Shown: piece by piece, positions 44,535 to 56,545 of the stretch
Layout of the letters: every line of letters begins with the position of its first letter
Numbering within the stretch: position 1 is the stretch's first letter
Assembly: GCA_033961575.1 (NCBI GenBank)
Contig: CM066738.1
Coordinates: 67,751,478-67,815,477 of the forward strand
DNA from: Aselliscus stoliczkanus
Lineage: Eukaryota; Chordata; Mammalia; Chiroptera; Hipposideridae
Direction: 5' to 3'
Length of the DNA stretch: 64,000 nt
Position numbers and translations under genes: made by a program
The notes under the pieces: model-generated
Database searches by the model: none
What the model was told of the DNA's origin: nothing
The model's input: the letters and a program-made list of their open reading frames with translations, nothing else

Positions 44535-44800
44535 TCTCCCCCTTTTTGTTTCTGAAGAATGAGAAGCACAGACCTCACGGATTCTTCATTTACTGCTCTT
44601 TGGAGGGTTTGTTGTCCACATCTGAGGACTAAACAAAAAAGACATAAAACAATAAACAGGATAATGAGTATTCCCACAAACCCTCCACCAGTAATCTTTA
44701 CCCAATTAATAAGATTCAAAGTAGAAAGTCCTTCCGCAGTCGCAGAGAATGTCTTCTCTCCAGGGAGGAGCTGGAGTTTGGCATTAGACATCTGATCCAC
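44486..44800 (-). pseudogene. env C-terminal remnant (transmembrane anchor)
   Basis: The frame has a hydrophobic stretch, GGGFVGILIILFIVLCLFCL, preceded by LINWVKI and followed by a short tail. This is the membrane anchor and cytoplasmic tail of a betaretroviral envelope. The surface subunit, fusion peptide and most of the TM ectodomain are absent: integrase coding ends near 44890 and this piece starts at about 44800. The frame runs into the 3' LTR. No functional envelope is possible. Confidence 0.8.
44535..44548 (-). other. ERV polypurine tract
   Basis: In sense, CAAAAAGGGGGAGA lies directly before the TGTT start of the 3' LTR, which is the expected place for the plus-strand primer. Confidence 0.88.
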
Positions 44801-44886
44801 GACTTAGAAAGGGCTGTCAACATGGATACCAGCATACTGATCTCAGATTTGGGGATTTTCTTATCAATTAATCTTTTCTCAGTTAT

Positions 44887-47500
44887 CTATATTGTCTGCT
44901 CCACTGGTTGTTTTTTTTCTTTTGGCTGCCGGTCAGGCCAATTTTCAGTGAGCTGTTGTTCATGGTAAGGTTTGACACACTGACCTGGTACCCACAAAGG
45001 ACATTCTTCTGGACCTGGAGAAATACAAGCAAAACCTCGTCCCCATGTTAGTAAGGTTCCTAGATGCCATTGATTGGTTTGGATATCTCTCCACCATATA
45101 GGTACATTTTCCAATGGCTTAGAACTGTGTTGATTACTAAAATGTCTTTCTGCCCCAGTGTGCCCAGTATTTGATTCATTACTTGGACTAGACAAATTTA
45201 AAAAATTTAAAGTAAACATAGCTTTAACCAATTGTGTCTGTGGGGTTCAGTATTGTCTCCCCACTTTTGTCTCAACATTTGTTTCTTTAGAGTAGCATTG
45301 GCTTGTTTAACAATGGCTTGACCCTGTGGGTTATATGGAATACCAGTAATATGAGTAATTTTCGAAGTACCACAAAATTGAGCAAATTTGGTACTGGTAT
45401 ATGCAGGTCCATTGTTTGCTTTTATCGCTAGAGGGAGCTCCATCATAGGAAAGCATACAAGCATGTGATGGCAAGTATGAGCAGCAGTTTCTCCTGTTTG
45501 TGCAGTAACTGCAAGCCAGAGGCGGTATCTATTGTAATGTGAACAAATGATAATTTTCCAAAAGAGGGGACATGAGTCACGTCCATTTGCCACAGAGAAT
45601 TGGAAACAAGGCCCCAAGGATGTACTGCCTCTGCGCATTCTTGTGGTAAGTTAATAACTTGACAGGTTGGACAGGTTTGAACAATATGTCGAGTCTGTTT
45701 GTTTGTAATTAGAAAACGAGAATGAAGACAACCAATGTTAGTATGAGTCAAAGAATGAAAATGCATTGCTTTGGCAATGTGAGCACTCCCTACTAAAGTA
45801 TCAACAACAGCATTGCCACAGGTCATAGGACCAGGTAATGGAATATATGCTTGAATATGTGTAATAAAAAATGGATGCTGGCAGCTTCTGACAGTCTGTT
45901 GGAGTTGAGAAAACAAGATCTGACGAGATTGATTAGAATTGTGAGAAAGTAATGCAGCCTCTATATTTTGTACAGTGTGTACTACATAAGCAGAATCTGA
46001 AACAATATTGAAAGGACTAGGAAACATTCTTAAAGCAGTTAAAACAACAACTAATTCAGCTTTCTGGGCTGAAGTGCAGTTAGTATGTATTATTTGGTTG
46101 CCTTTTTTACTAACAATTGCTGCTTTACCATTGCTAGACCAGCAGTAAAAACTGTGACACCCTGAGAAGTGGGTGATTGTTTAATTTTCTTAAGTAAGAT
46201 CCAATTAGTTTTTTGAAGAAACTGAAAAGTTTATTTTTTTGGATAATGATTGTCAATTATTCCATAAAAATTGCTTATAGCAACCTGCCATGAATCAGAA
46301 TGACTATTTAAATGTATCACTTGTTTTTTAAAGGGAACCACTATTTTACTGGGTTCCTGTCCATTGAGATGTAAAATTCTAGTTCGAGCTCACAATATGA
46401 ATTCTGAAATTAATTCAACATAGCTCAGGAGTGACTTAACAAAGTTGTTAAGCAAAAAAAAAAAACAACATTCTACCAAGTCATTTTGATGAACAATCAC
46501 TTCCATAGGTGAGTGTGGAGTGGGAAAAATTAAGACTTGTAAGGATTGCATTGGATCTATATGCTGAATTTGAGCTTCTTGTATTTATTCCTCTACTAAT
46601 TCCAATTCCTGACTAGCCTGAGTGGTTAGATTGCGAGGACTATCTAGTTGAAGTGGTCCTCATAAAAGACTGAATAGATTATTCAGGGCATACATGGGAA
46701 TGCCCAAAGTAGGGCATAGCCAATTACTGTCTCCTAGAGATTTTTGTAGATCATTTAAGGTAGAGATTTTATCTCTTCTTATTTGAACTCCCTGAGGTTT
46801 AATAGTCTGTCTATCTACAATCGCTCCCAAATATTGGGCTGTTGTGGTAGTTTGAATTTTATCTGGAGCAATAAAAAGTCCTGCAGAGTCAAGCTGTTCT
46901 TTTAGTAAGTCAAAACATTTTGCTAAGTTTTCTGCAGAAGACGCAGCGCAGAGAATGTCATCCATATAATGAATAATGTAGCAGTTTGAGAAATTTATTT
47001 TAACTGGCTGAATAGTTCAAGCTACAAAGAGCTGACATATAGTCTGATTATTCAACATTGCCTGGGGAAGGACTTTCCATTGATATCTCTTTATTGATTC
47101 TTTATTAGTAGTAGATGGAATGGAAAATGCAAATCGAGGACAATCTTGGGAATGTAAAGGGATGTTATAAAAACAATCCTGTAAATCAATTACTATTAGA
47201 GGTCAATTTTTTGGAATCATGGAAGGTTGTGGAAGTCCAGGCTGAAGAACTCCCATGGGCTCAATAATAGCATTAACGGCTCGTAAATCAGTGAGCATTC
47301 ACCATTTTCCTGATTTTTTCTTAAGTACAAATACTGGAGAATTCCAGGTTTTAGTAGAAGATTCTATATGATTTTGTTCCAACTGAATTTGTACTAATTT
47401 TGTTAAAGTCTCCAATTTTTCTTGAGAGAGAGACCACTCTTCAATCCAGAGGGGCTTATTGCTTATCCACTTAAGGGCAATGGGGGTCCTAGCCATTCAA
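44887..47500 (-). pseudogene. ERV pol remnant (RT, RNase H, integrase)
   Basis: RT: WNSPVFVLKKKSGKW (about 47300-47345), VIDLQDCF (after an in-frame stop) and the catalytic YMDD at 46957-46968, intact. The usual LPQG motif reads LPQA. RNase H: NIVSDSAYVV near 46000. Integrase: an N-terminal HHCC zinc motif ending CPTC, then WQMDVTH with the first catalytic Asp (45581-45583). At the second catalytic position (45414-45416) Asn replaces Asp, and at the third (45306-45308) Lys replaces Glu. The C-terminal domain has WWRDIQTNQW and WGRGFACISP. Several stops and frameshifts divide it. Confidence 0.9.
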
Positions 47501-47559
47501 CAGTGGCCCCTACAAAAAAGGCTCCTGATTTTGTGACCTAGAACCCACTCCCTCTTGTC

Positions 47560-48261
47560 CTTGTTGGGGCCAGGGCTGAATAGGTTGAGTAATCCCCTGG
47601 TTAAATTTTCCTAAGCCTCTCCTGGGGTGATATCCTATCTGGCTTATCATCTTTTGACTTTGAGGACTATAGAGCCCTAGCTGTATCCGAATCTCTGCCT
47701 CCCGTTGGGTAAGTAAATTTCTTCCCTATAGATTAACTGGAATGTCAGCAATATAGGGTTGTAAAAATTCCTTTTGACCCTCAGGTCCAAGGCAGGGAAA
47801 AATGCAGATGCTTTGGCTCAAGCCTAAAGCTCAGCCCACTCCAACAATATCAATGCTGGGCTCCTGGACTTTCCAGTTTTTGGCCATTCTTGAGAGTTAA
47901 TTATTAATACATCTGCACCAGTATCTAACAGCCTTATAAACCTTTGCCTTGTGTTTTAATTTGACAGACTGGGTGGATTTTTGAAATTTTTTCTGCTAGA
48001 GAAATTCCTGCCTGACCAATACTCCTAAATCCTCCAGTCCCTCTCTTTTGAGTTCCCTTTTTGCCTGGGAGGACATATGGGAGTAAAAGTAACTGTGCAA
48101 TCTGCTCTCTCTAATGAGGACATTAAAATTTGAATCCCTCCTTTATAATCAGAATCAATTATACCAGTATGAACTAAGACTCTTTTTGATGTCAGGTTAG
48201 AATGACCAAGGAGAAGTCCAACAGTATTCAGAGGAAGTGGCACAAAAACACCTGCAAGCAC
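47560..48261 (-). pseudogene. ERV pro remnant (dUTPase-like plus aspartic protease)
   Basis: The first part (48261-48025) resembles retroviral dUTPase: LPLNTVGLLLGHSNLTSK and VHTGIIDSDYKGGIQI, the latter being the conserved dUTPase substrate region. Downstream the protease active-site motif LLDTGAD is readable at 47911-47931, followed by an Ile-rich stretch. Stops divide the two and interrupt the protease. Placement between gag and pol fits the beta-type gag/pro/pol order, where pro is normally read by a ribosomal frameshift. I cannot locate that site in this decayed copy. Confidence 0.85.
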
Positions 48262-48437
48262 TCATAATGGAGGTTCACCAGGAAGCAATAGAACATCTTG
48301 TGCTGAGCATATATCTACTGCAGCACTTCCCTCCATTGCTGAAGTTAATTGCTGTCATGAAAGCTTGGGGGTAGAGGAACAACCTGGTTATTCTGTGGCA
48401 CTGCTTGGTTCATGTACACCCCGGTTGTTGTTGGGGA

Positions 48438-50031
48438 CTAGGGCTGGCCCTTCTTCCCATTTCCCTGAAGCTGAATGTGATCCTTATGAAATACTGATTT
48501 ACACTCAGAGGCCCAATGATTTCCTTTTTTACATCTTGGACATAGTCCATGTTGTCTTGGTCCCTCTGGGGTAGAAGCATTAGATGGTTGGGAGCCAGTT
48601 TTATATTTTTTTCTACACTCTTGCCTAGTATGACCAGTTTTTCCACAATTGTAACAGTTGCCAGAAAACTTTTTCTGTCCAATTGTAATTCCAGCCATAG
48701 CTTGAGCCAACATATTAACTTTATATTGTTCTGTCCCAACCTCCTGACACAAGTGAATGTAACCAGTCAGATCTGTGTTTCCTTTCATATTTCCAATAGC
48801 CTTTCTGCAATCTTTATTGGAATTATCATAAGCAAGAATTTGTTGAATTACTTCAGCAGCTTGTGAATTAGCAACTGCTTTTTTATTGCATCTTGTAAAT
48901 GAGCCACAATTTCAGTGTAAGGTTCAGTAAGACCTTGTAAAATTTTGCTGAAAGAATTGTGGGTTTTTCCTTCTGTTTCCATCTTTTCCCATGCATTTAA
49001 ACAAATCCTTCTCAGTTATACAATAGCCTGATCAGTCATTCCTATTTGTTGATGGGAACCTTCCCAATTGCCTCTTCCTAATATTTGATCTTGAGTAATA
49101 TTAATGTTATGGGTCTGATTATGTCTGCTTTGAGTCTCTGCTCCATCAATCCACCAAGTTTGAAATTGTAAAAACTGAGCAGATGAAAGACAGGTTTGAT
49201 CTACTGCTTGCCAGTCAACAGGAACTAATCTATGTCCGTCAGCCAAATTTCACACAATGCCTGTGGTGTATGGTGAATTAGGGCCATACTGTGTTACAGC
49301 TACTTTTAATACCTTAGGGATTTTAAAAGGTAAAGTCTCATATTCATGTTCATAAACTCCATAAGAATGCTGTGGATCAGCACGAGGAACAATTTGCTCC
49401 CTAATAACTGCTGGAAGAGCTAAGCCTATTAAATCACCTTCTAGCCATGCCGATCTAATTTCTCTCTGTACCATGGAAAGAGGGGTCAGTGTATTTCCAA
49501 TAGGAACATGGGAATCAGGAAGAAAGGGATTATTCTTTCTAATCTGATGCTTTCCTGTTGTAAAGGAAGGTGGGGGTGAAGGCATATGTGGCAATGGAGA
49601 AGTGAGAGGCTGATGAAATTCCCCCCTGATGGATACAAAGATCTTGGAACCATAGTGGGAGCTTCTGTAATTTCTCTGTCTCTCCTCAAATTCCTGTTCT
49701 TTATCCCCATATTCTGACATGGGATTATCCTCCTCATCCTCTTCATCTTCTGTAAAGGTTCTAAAAATGATCAAACGAGTCTCCATGTGTCCCAAATTGT
49801 TACTGGGATAGGAACCCCTTCATGATGTAACACATGTAGATCTCTACTTTCTCTTTCCCATGTTCTTAAATCTGATGCTCCTATATTAGAGAACCATGAG
49901 CAATGTGTCTCAGTTACTTTCAAAAGTTCCATTAATTTTCTCTCTGAGACTTGTGCTCCCCCAGCCTTAAGAAGCTGCTGAAGCAGACAGATGTAAGGCT
50001 GATGTTTACACTGACTATCTGTATTTTCCAT
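48438..50031 (-). pseudogene. ERV gag remnant (matrix, capsid, nucleocapsid)
   Basis: Gag builds the virion core. The start at 50031 opens a matrix-like segment. A frameshift follows at about 49780. The capsid part has LPFKIPKVLKVAVTQYGPNS, then an in-frame TGA at about 49250, and VPVDWQAVDQTCLSSAQFLQ, then another stop at about 49016. The major homology region lies near 48960-48850, after which the frame shifts again. The last segment (48788-48438) has two CCHC zinc knuckles, CYNCGKTGHTRQEC and CPRCKKGNHWASEC, both with their four ligands, which are the nucleocapsid RNA-binding fingers. Confidence 0.9.
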
Positions 50032-50442
50032 GTTAGGATTTAAATGGATAGAAAAGAAGATCTCATTCTAACTTCTTCACTCTGATGCTCATTTGGCCAC
50101 ATTCCTCATGGAACTTTAAGGTCCGTCTTGGCTAACGTGCACTCATATAAACCCCGAGACTGGTAGACGCTGCCAAGCACCTAGTCACCATTTTGCCTTA
50201 TGACATGACTACGGAATCACAGATTAGAGCCCAAACAAGTTCTGTAGCCAAGGCTGTGGAACTATAATCAATTGCTAACTAATTCATACTCTTTCATATG
50301 AAAAGTTAGTATTTTCACCCATTACCCTGGTTAAACCTTCCGGGACTTTCCTACCTCCAAATCAGGTAGTTGTTGCAACTCCATCCCAGGCCTTTCCACC
50401 ATTGTTCCTTTCTTCTGACTCATAGTCCTGTTTCCTTCCCAA

Positions 50443-50462
50443 GCCCCACACGTTGAGCGCCA
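50443..50462 (-). other. ERV primer-binding site (tRNA-Lys-like)
   Basis: In sense, TGGCGCTCAACGTGTGGGGC lies two bases inside the 5' LTR end. It closely matches the tRNA-Lys(1,2)-type PBS (TGGCGCCCAACGTGGGGC), with one substitution and a 2-base insertion. Confidence 0.88.
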
Positions 50463-50464
50463 CT

Positions 50465-51562
50465 TGACACATCCTGCAAGACAGAGCAGTGGGAGAACTA
50501 GAAGGGATGGCAAAAGGTTAAGAAAGAGAGAGAGACATAAATAAAAGCAAAAATGTGCATGGGGCCAGGGGACTCACATCTCACGGACTGAGTCCCAAAT
50601 CGGCCCTGAGTGCTCCTTTTATTGTCTCACACACAAGACAATCAATGTATCTTCCACAGTCTGTGAGTCTCATACCTGAGAACTTAGCTCAGGGCCAAAT
50701 CACCCATGCCTGAAGGCTGCCATTACGGAAAGCCCCATGATGTGCTTAGTTATTGTACATGCACTCCTTAAGAGACAGAAACCTCTTATGCTGAAACTCA
50801 CTGGTAAGACTATATGGAGGACAGATGTTATCACATTATTAAGTCCATAAGCAGGCTGTCAACTCTCATCAACTCCCTGATTTCTCCTTATGGAGCTCAC
50901 GCAAATGTTCCTGTCTTAGGTTGTTCCTCCCTTGAGGAATCTTATCTCTCATTGAATAACCAGCCATCTTCTGGGGTCAAACGGGGATACAGAGTACGCA
51001 TACTGTAAACGCAATGTCCCTAAAAGGATCTGTCTTCTTTTTTTTTAAAGATTTTATTGGGGAATTGGGGGAAGGGAACAGTGTTGGGGAACTGGGGAAA
51101 GGGAAGCAGACAAGTTGCTGTCCTTTTGTTCTTCAGTCTAGTTGTGGAGGATATTGCTTCACTGGCCCGTGTTGGTATCATCATTGTGCTCTTCTTGGGT
51201 GAGGCAGATCGGTTGTCGGCTTCTGAACAGTTGCTCACAGAGGCTCTTTGCAGCTCACACTGGCTGCTGGCCGCTCTTGCTGGCTGCCTGCCACTCACTG
51301 TAGACTATGGCAGCCCACTGCAGCAGGGGCTGCAGCTATGCCATCCCTGGGGACTCACAGCAGCCCAACTTCAGGTGGAGCTGTTGTTCACCATCTTAGC
51401 TGTAGAAGGCAGGGTCACTGGCCCTCACATGTGAGATCCAAACCCTAGCCACTGGCATCCCAAGCCAGCTCTTAACCAACGCGCCACTTGGCCGGCCCTA
51501 GACGCTCCACTCTTTATGGGAAGGTGCATAGGGGCAAATGGGTAGGCTGCTGTGTGATAACA
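50465..51562 (-). repeat. ERV 5' LTR, split by a long SINE
   Basis: Direct repeat of 43885-44534. Without the SINE (51036-51498) it is about 635 bp. A poly-A signal AATAAA in sense sits at 50618-50623, just before the GAGCACTCAGGGC stretch. Confidence 0.92.
51036..51498 (-). mobile_element. Long composite SINE in the ERV 5' LTR
   Basis: Poly-T, AAAGATTTTATTGGGGAATTG, GTTCTTCAGTCTAGTTGTGG, and an end GCGCCACTTGGCCGGCCC. It is the reverse of the long form at 41215. The 3' LTR is continuous here (GTCTTTATAGACAC), so the SINE inserted after the provirus. I find no clear target duplication. Confidence 0.93.
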
Positions 51563-51568
51563 GTACTG

Positions 51569-51936
51569 GCTCTACACAATGGACTAGTGGCTTTCAGAAT
51601 GTGGTCCTGGTACTCCTGGGAGTTGCAAGAACCTTTGAGATCAAAATTAATTTTGCTCTTGATACTAACACATTATTCACATTTTCAGTCTCTTTCTTTC
51701 AAGAGTGTATACTGACGTTTTCCAGAATGTACATAAACTGTGCTATTTTAAAAGATTGAATGCAGAAGTAGATGTGAGATTACAGCTGTCTTCTATTAAG
51801 CCAGACTTTAAGGAGATTCGTGAAAAGTGTTTACATTCTGCTCACTAATTTTCTTGGAAAATTTATTTTTCTAAAAATATTTATGTTAACATGTAATTAG
51901 TTTTTTTAAAAGTCTTAATAACTATTTAATTTTTTA
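51569..51936. other. Unassigned sequence
   Basis: Nothing recognised. Confidence 0.5.
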
Positions 51937-52078
51937 AAAATTAAAGTTTATTGGGGTGACAATTGTTAGTAAAGTTACATAGGCATCAGGGGTACAATTC
52001 TATAATACATCATCTATATATCATGTTGTGTGTTCACCACCAAGAGTCAGTTCCCCTTCCATCACCATTTATTTAATC
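51937..52078 (-). mobile_element. Short L1 3' UTR fragment
   Basis: AAAGTTTATTGGGGTGACAA, TTGTTAGTAAAGTTACATAG, GTGTGTTCACCACCAAGAGT: the same family as 3877-4250. Confidence 0.88.
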
Positions 52079-52112
52079 CCTTTTACTTTCATCTAATATG
52101 AGAAATACATAG

Positions 52113-52113
<1 letters not shown>

Positions 52114-52143
<30 letters not shown>

Positions 52144-52144
52144 T
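52114..52144. repeat. (TATG)n microsatellite
   Basis: About seven TATG units. Confidence 0.95.
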
Positions 52145-53507
52145 AGTACATGTAAACTAAAGTTCTTTGGGGGTTTCAATATATTTTAAGAATGCAAAGG
52201 GAATGTGAGATCAAAAGCTTGTAGAAACATTGCAAGGAGGTTTATTTAGCACTCAGGTAACAATCTGTATTTTCCTTGTCAGTGGGTGACTTTTATCTAT
52301 GAAATCACTCAGCAATCCAAGCTCCTTCCATCTTCTAGTTTCTATATTCTCTAGGGCATCCTGTCATATGGATCTAGCAAGCAAAATGGGTAAGAAATAT
52401 TATGGAAAGTGTGCCCACTTCTTAAAAGTATTTCCAGGAAAGAAGAAAACATTTCCACTCATATTCTTTTGTTGAGAACTCGTTATGTAATCCATCCAGC
52501 TGCAAGAGGGCTGGGGCTGGGGATGCAGTCTCTAGTGGGACACCCATTTTCCTGCTACAGAGCTTATTTATGAAAGAGGATAACTGATTTTGGTAAATAA
52601 TTAGCAGAAAAGAGGTTAAAATAGCACTATTTTATGTTATTCTATTGAGTAGAAAATCCAAACTAGAATATTTGTGAGCATTTTAATGACAGAGGTCATG
52701 ACTTATTCATATTTCAATATTCTAAACCTGAATGCCATACTTAGTAGACTAAGTGCTAATTATGTTTGTGGAATGAATGAATGGGTTAAAAAAGGTTAAC
52801 TTAATGCAATACAATTTATAGAAAGATAGTAGTACATTCTTTTGTTTGTTTTCTTCTCTATTGCGAAGTATTATCTTCAAACTGGAAAGCATTACATTTC
52901 TTGATGATAAATTGGGAGGGCAAGTTAAGATATTGAATAATATTACCAAAGTAAGTGAGCTGGGGGACTCGATGGGTTGAATTTATTCCCCGAAATTGGT
53001 AAGATTACATTTAATTGAAACACATAAAACCTTGCTTTTGGGTTTGAACAATTTACTATAAAAATTTAGTAAAAAGACCAATTTTAATACTAGTTCAAGT
53101 AAAAAATTACTTAGTTAAGTTAGTTCATCACAAGTTCAGTATGAGTTGAGGTATGCAATGACCGCTGAAAGACATACTAAAGGTCTAGGCAGAGTTAATA
53201 TAGGTAGAACTAAATTTGGAGTGTATTGTAAATAGTTCTATTGCGTTGTACAATTTCTGACCCTCTCTGGAATATTAGGTCATTCTGGACCCAAAATTTA
53301 AAGAGCAAATTTGACAATCAGAAGAACAACCATGTTGTTAAGAGGTCTAAACATCATGTTTGTAGGAGGGACAGTTTTAAACTTGGGAAAATTTATCATT
53401 GAAAAATTAATATGCAAGGTGGAACAGAATAACTTTTAAAAATATTTAAAAGGTGTTGATGAGAAGAGGGATTAGATTTATTCTCTTGGTAGATTTTTAG
53501 GGTAGAG
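52145..53507. other. Unassigned sequence, no gene seen
   Basis: No repeat or gene signature that I can name. Confidence 0.55.
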
Positions 53508-53728
53508 CAGAGTTCTCAGTCTCAGCACTACAGACTATTGTCTGGGTAATGCTTTGATGTTGGGGGGTAGGGGGTTGTTCTGTCTGTTGCAGGATGTTTA
53601 GCAGTATCACTGGCCTCTCTCCACTAGGTGCCAGTAGCACCTCTGGACAACAAAAATGTGTTCAATGTGGCAAATATGTTCTGGTGGGCAAATCCCCACC
53701 CTTTGCCCCTTCAGTTGAGTACCAGTGA
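53508..53728 (+). mobile_element. hAT-like MER DNA transposon remnant
   Basis: GTTCTCAGTCTCAGCACTAC, TGCAGGATGTTTAGCAGTAT, CACTAGGTGCCAGTAGCACC and an end CCTTCAGTTGAGTACCAG recall a common non-autonomous hAT family. Start and end are roughly reverse complementary (GTTCTCAG... / ...TTGAGTAC). Confidence 0.6.
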
Positions 53729-54617
53729 GGTGAAACAATGAACAAACACTAATGGGTATTAGTACATCTTCAATGTACTAATACATCTTCAATGTATAGA
53801 ACTTCTCAGTTAGATCTCTCCACAGTGGCATCTCTGCCCTGTGCAGTGGTTGGGCATCTCATTACTGGATCTACTGAGCAAAAGCTTCTTGATTATGTAT
53901 TAACTATATTACTGAATGAATGTATTTTTTATGTGAGGTGGTTAGATTAACTGATTTATAGATTCCCATTCAACTCTAGATTCTTTGATTTTAATACTCA
54001 GTATAGATTATAATCTGCTTCTTCGATGTTACCTACCGGTAAACATACCTGTGATTAATATCACATATAGATGCTAAATATCTCTAAGTATATTAAGAAA
54101 ATTACATTATTCAATATAAGAAATATAGTATCAATCTAAAAGTATGCGGTGGTAAGACCCTTGAATCATGAGGGCTTGTACTTTTCCTGCTTCCGTGTCC
54201 CTGGGTATTTTCCTCAATTCTTGGTGCCTAAATTCCTCATTACTAAATGTGGAAACAGTCTAGGTCCTCAGTACTTGCCCCAATTTTTGGGGAGTTAAGT
54301 GAAATAACACTTGTGAAAATATTTGGAGATATATGCAGTGGTATATAAAACCATTAAAATAAAATTTTTCAATTCCTTCTGTTGTTTTGCTCAGTACTTT
54401 ATTTGAATTTCATACTTCTTAGTAATAATAAATGTAACAGGTCATCAGATATTATACTCAAAAGGTTTTTAAAGAAAATATGGTTTCATACACCTTTAAA
54501 AATGACTATTCTAATGCACCATATTTTGTTGTAGTGAATCCATTTTTCATGAGTTGGATAAGATGTGAAACCAGGTTTTGAGGATACTCTTAATGGTCTC
54601 TGGGTTTAATACAGCCT
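53729..54617. other. Unassigned sequence with a small tandem duplication
   Basis: Near 53757-53798, TACATCTTCAATGTA occurs twice in tandem. No gene seen. Confidence 0.5.
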
Positions 54618-54634
54618 TCAGATTTGCACCTATT

Positions 54635-54742
54635 TTTTTTTTTTTTTTTGAGGGCAGTGTCACTGGCCCTCACATGTGGGACCGAACCGGGGCCGCTGGC
54701 TTCCGAGGCCAGCGCTTAACCACCGCGCCACTCGGCCGGCCC
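54635..54742 (-). mobile_element. Short tRNA-derived SINE, best-preserved copy
   Basis: Poly-T, GAGGGCAGTGTCACTGGCCC, TCACATGTGGGACCGAACCG, GGGCCGCTGGCTTCCGAGGC, CACTCGGCCGGCCC. It retains CpG sites that other copies have lost. The 17-bp target duplication TCAGATTTGCACCTATT is perfect at 54618-54634 and 54743-54759. Confidence 0.98.
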
Positions 54743-54759
54743 TCAGATTTGCACCTATT

Positions 54760-56029
54760 ATGTACATGGTTACCACATAGTTCTAAGGTAATGCATGGCA
54801 GTGTTAGCCCTTGCAAGGTCAGATTGCACACAGGTGTTTATATTGGCAACTTAATTGCATTGGCCATTGAACTGATCAGCATGTTCCAGACCTTGATCTA
54901 TCTGACCTATGAGAAAGAACATACTTTGTTCTGTCTGGCCACTAATTTTTCAGCCAGTTATAAATCACTGCTACTGTGAGAAAAAATAGGCTTTCTTAGG
55001 TATTTCTTAGATATTTAGCTCTTCCTGTGACATTTCCCTACTAATTTTTATGTTTGAGAGATGCATAGAATTTTATTGGGGTGAAGAAGGGAACAACAGA
55101 CAGATGGGCTGTCAGGCTTGGTATATAAAAATACATACAGAGGCCTGACTGGTAATATCTTCAATCTAGCCCAACCTATATTCTTGAGTAAATTATTTAG
55201 AATTTACATATGAAAGATCTTTTTGAGATCAGTCTTCCATCTGTGACCTGACAGCTTGTAGATGAACATTTAGTGTGTTTTTAAAAGACACTATTTTACA
55301 TTAATGTATGTGTGTGTCAAATAAAACATGGACCTCTCCATTCTTCAATCTCCTACAAACTCTTCTTACTAATGGATTATAGGACCTTGAGCATTCTTGA
55401 AGCATTTACATCAGCTCTTTAGTTTTATTGGTGCTGATACTTTGTTTTTCATACTTAATTATTTTATCAAACTAGTTTGAAAGGGACGATGGAGGCTAAG
55501 GATAGAAATTGGGTAGAAACAAGGGAGATTTAGAGGTTTGAGCAGTCTGGTCCACTGCTGCTTCCAGGATATGGACTAGGCCTTCCTGGTGAACACTAAC
55601 CAGACTATACAATGTGAGGAATCCTCAAAAATGGAGATCAGGGTTTCTGCAGGAAAGGCTCCAAATGATAAGTGTTTATATTAGCACTATTGCTGATTCA
55701 GCCCTGCCTATCCTTAAATTCTGATTTATTGTTCATGAAGGAATAGTTTCTCAACAATTGAAATGCACTAACAAAACTCTGAGGAAACTAGGTTTTCTTC
55801 GTATTCCTAAATTTCCCCTACATTTTGAATAGAAGATGTAAATAGTTTAAGAATGCTGACCAGTAATCTATTCCAAGTCATTTTAGCAATATCAGTTTAT
55901 TACATCAAATAATTTTTGGATGTTTGGTCTAATGAAGTTAGTATCAGAGGGAATGGCAGATAATTATTTCAGGTGTCAATTCACTTGGAAGATTTATTAT
56001 TTATGGGTCTAACCTTGGTTATTGCATTT
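54760..56029. other. Unassigned sequence, no gene seen
   Basis: No repeat or gene signature that I can name. Confidence 0.55.
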
Positions 56030-56545
56030 GTTTCTTATGGGTGCTGTAACAAATTACCACAAATTTGTGGCTTACCATAGCATAAATTTATTATTTTATA
56101 GCTCTAGAGGTCAGAAGTCTGAAATGGGTCTCAGTGGGCTAAAATTAAGGTGTCAACAGAGCTGTTTCCTTCTGAAGACTCTATGGGAAAATCCTTTTCT
56201 TTTTCTTCCTAAAATGTAGAGGCTACTCAACAGTTTTTGGCTTGTAGCCACTTCTGTCTTCAAAGCCAGCAATGGCTGGTTAAGTCTTTCTCACATTGGA
56301 TTTCTCTGACACTGAGTCTTTTGCTTTCCTCTTCCACAGTTAAGGACCCTTGTAATTACATTGGACCTACCTGGATAATCCAGGATAATCTCCCTATTTT
56401 AAGGTCAGCTGATTTGCAACTTTAATTCAATTTACTACCTCAATTCCCCCTTGCCATGTAACAACATATTTAATCACATATTCTAGGAATTAGAACATGG
56501 ACCTTGCTGGAAGAGGGGGCTTTATTCTGCTTACCACAGTTACTT
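56030..56545 (+). mobile_element. Ancient interspersed repeat, family uncertain
   Basis: GCTGTAACAAATTACCACAA, TATAGCTCTAGAGGTCAGAA, AATTAAGGTGTCAACAGAGC and ATCCAGGATAATCTCCCTAT follow the order of a very common old mammalian repeat, possibly LTR-type. Open frames at 56022-56219 and 56237-56425 lie inside it and are spurious. Confidence 0.5.

Larger units (their letters stand above)
43885..51562 (-). mobile_element. Class II (betaretrovirus-like) endogenous retrovirus
   Basis: A near full-structure provirus on the minus strand: 5' LTR, PBS, gag, pro with a dUTPase-like part, pol, a tiny env remnant, PPT, 3' LTR. A primer-binding site like that for tRNA-Lys and a dUTPase-like domain before the protease point to a betaretrovirus/HERV-K-like lineage. 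The putative 6-bp target duplication is GTAATG (43879-43884) and GTACTG (51563-51568), one mismatch. All genes are broken. The LTRs differ by scattered substitutions and indels, so the insertion is old. A long SINE lies in the 5' LTR. Confidence 0.92.

Noticed and set aside
48365..48866. Plus-strand frames opposite gag
   Set aside because: They are shadows of the minus-strand nucleocapsid coding region with its zinc knuckles.
54578..54979. Open frame of 133 codons (+)
   Set aside because: Its middle is the reverse complement of a SINE, so the frame cannot predate that insertion.
56022..56425. Two neighbouring small open frames (+) as possible exons
   Set aside because: They fall in an old interspersed repeat and show no splice pattern or conserved motif.
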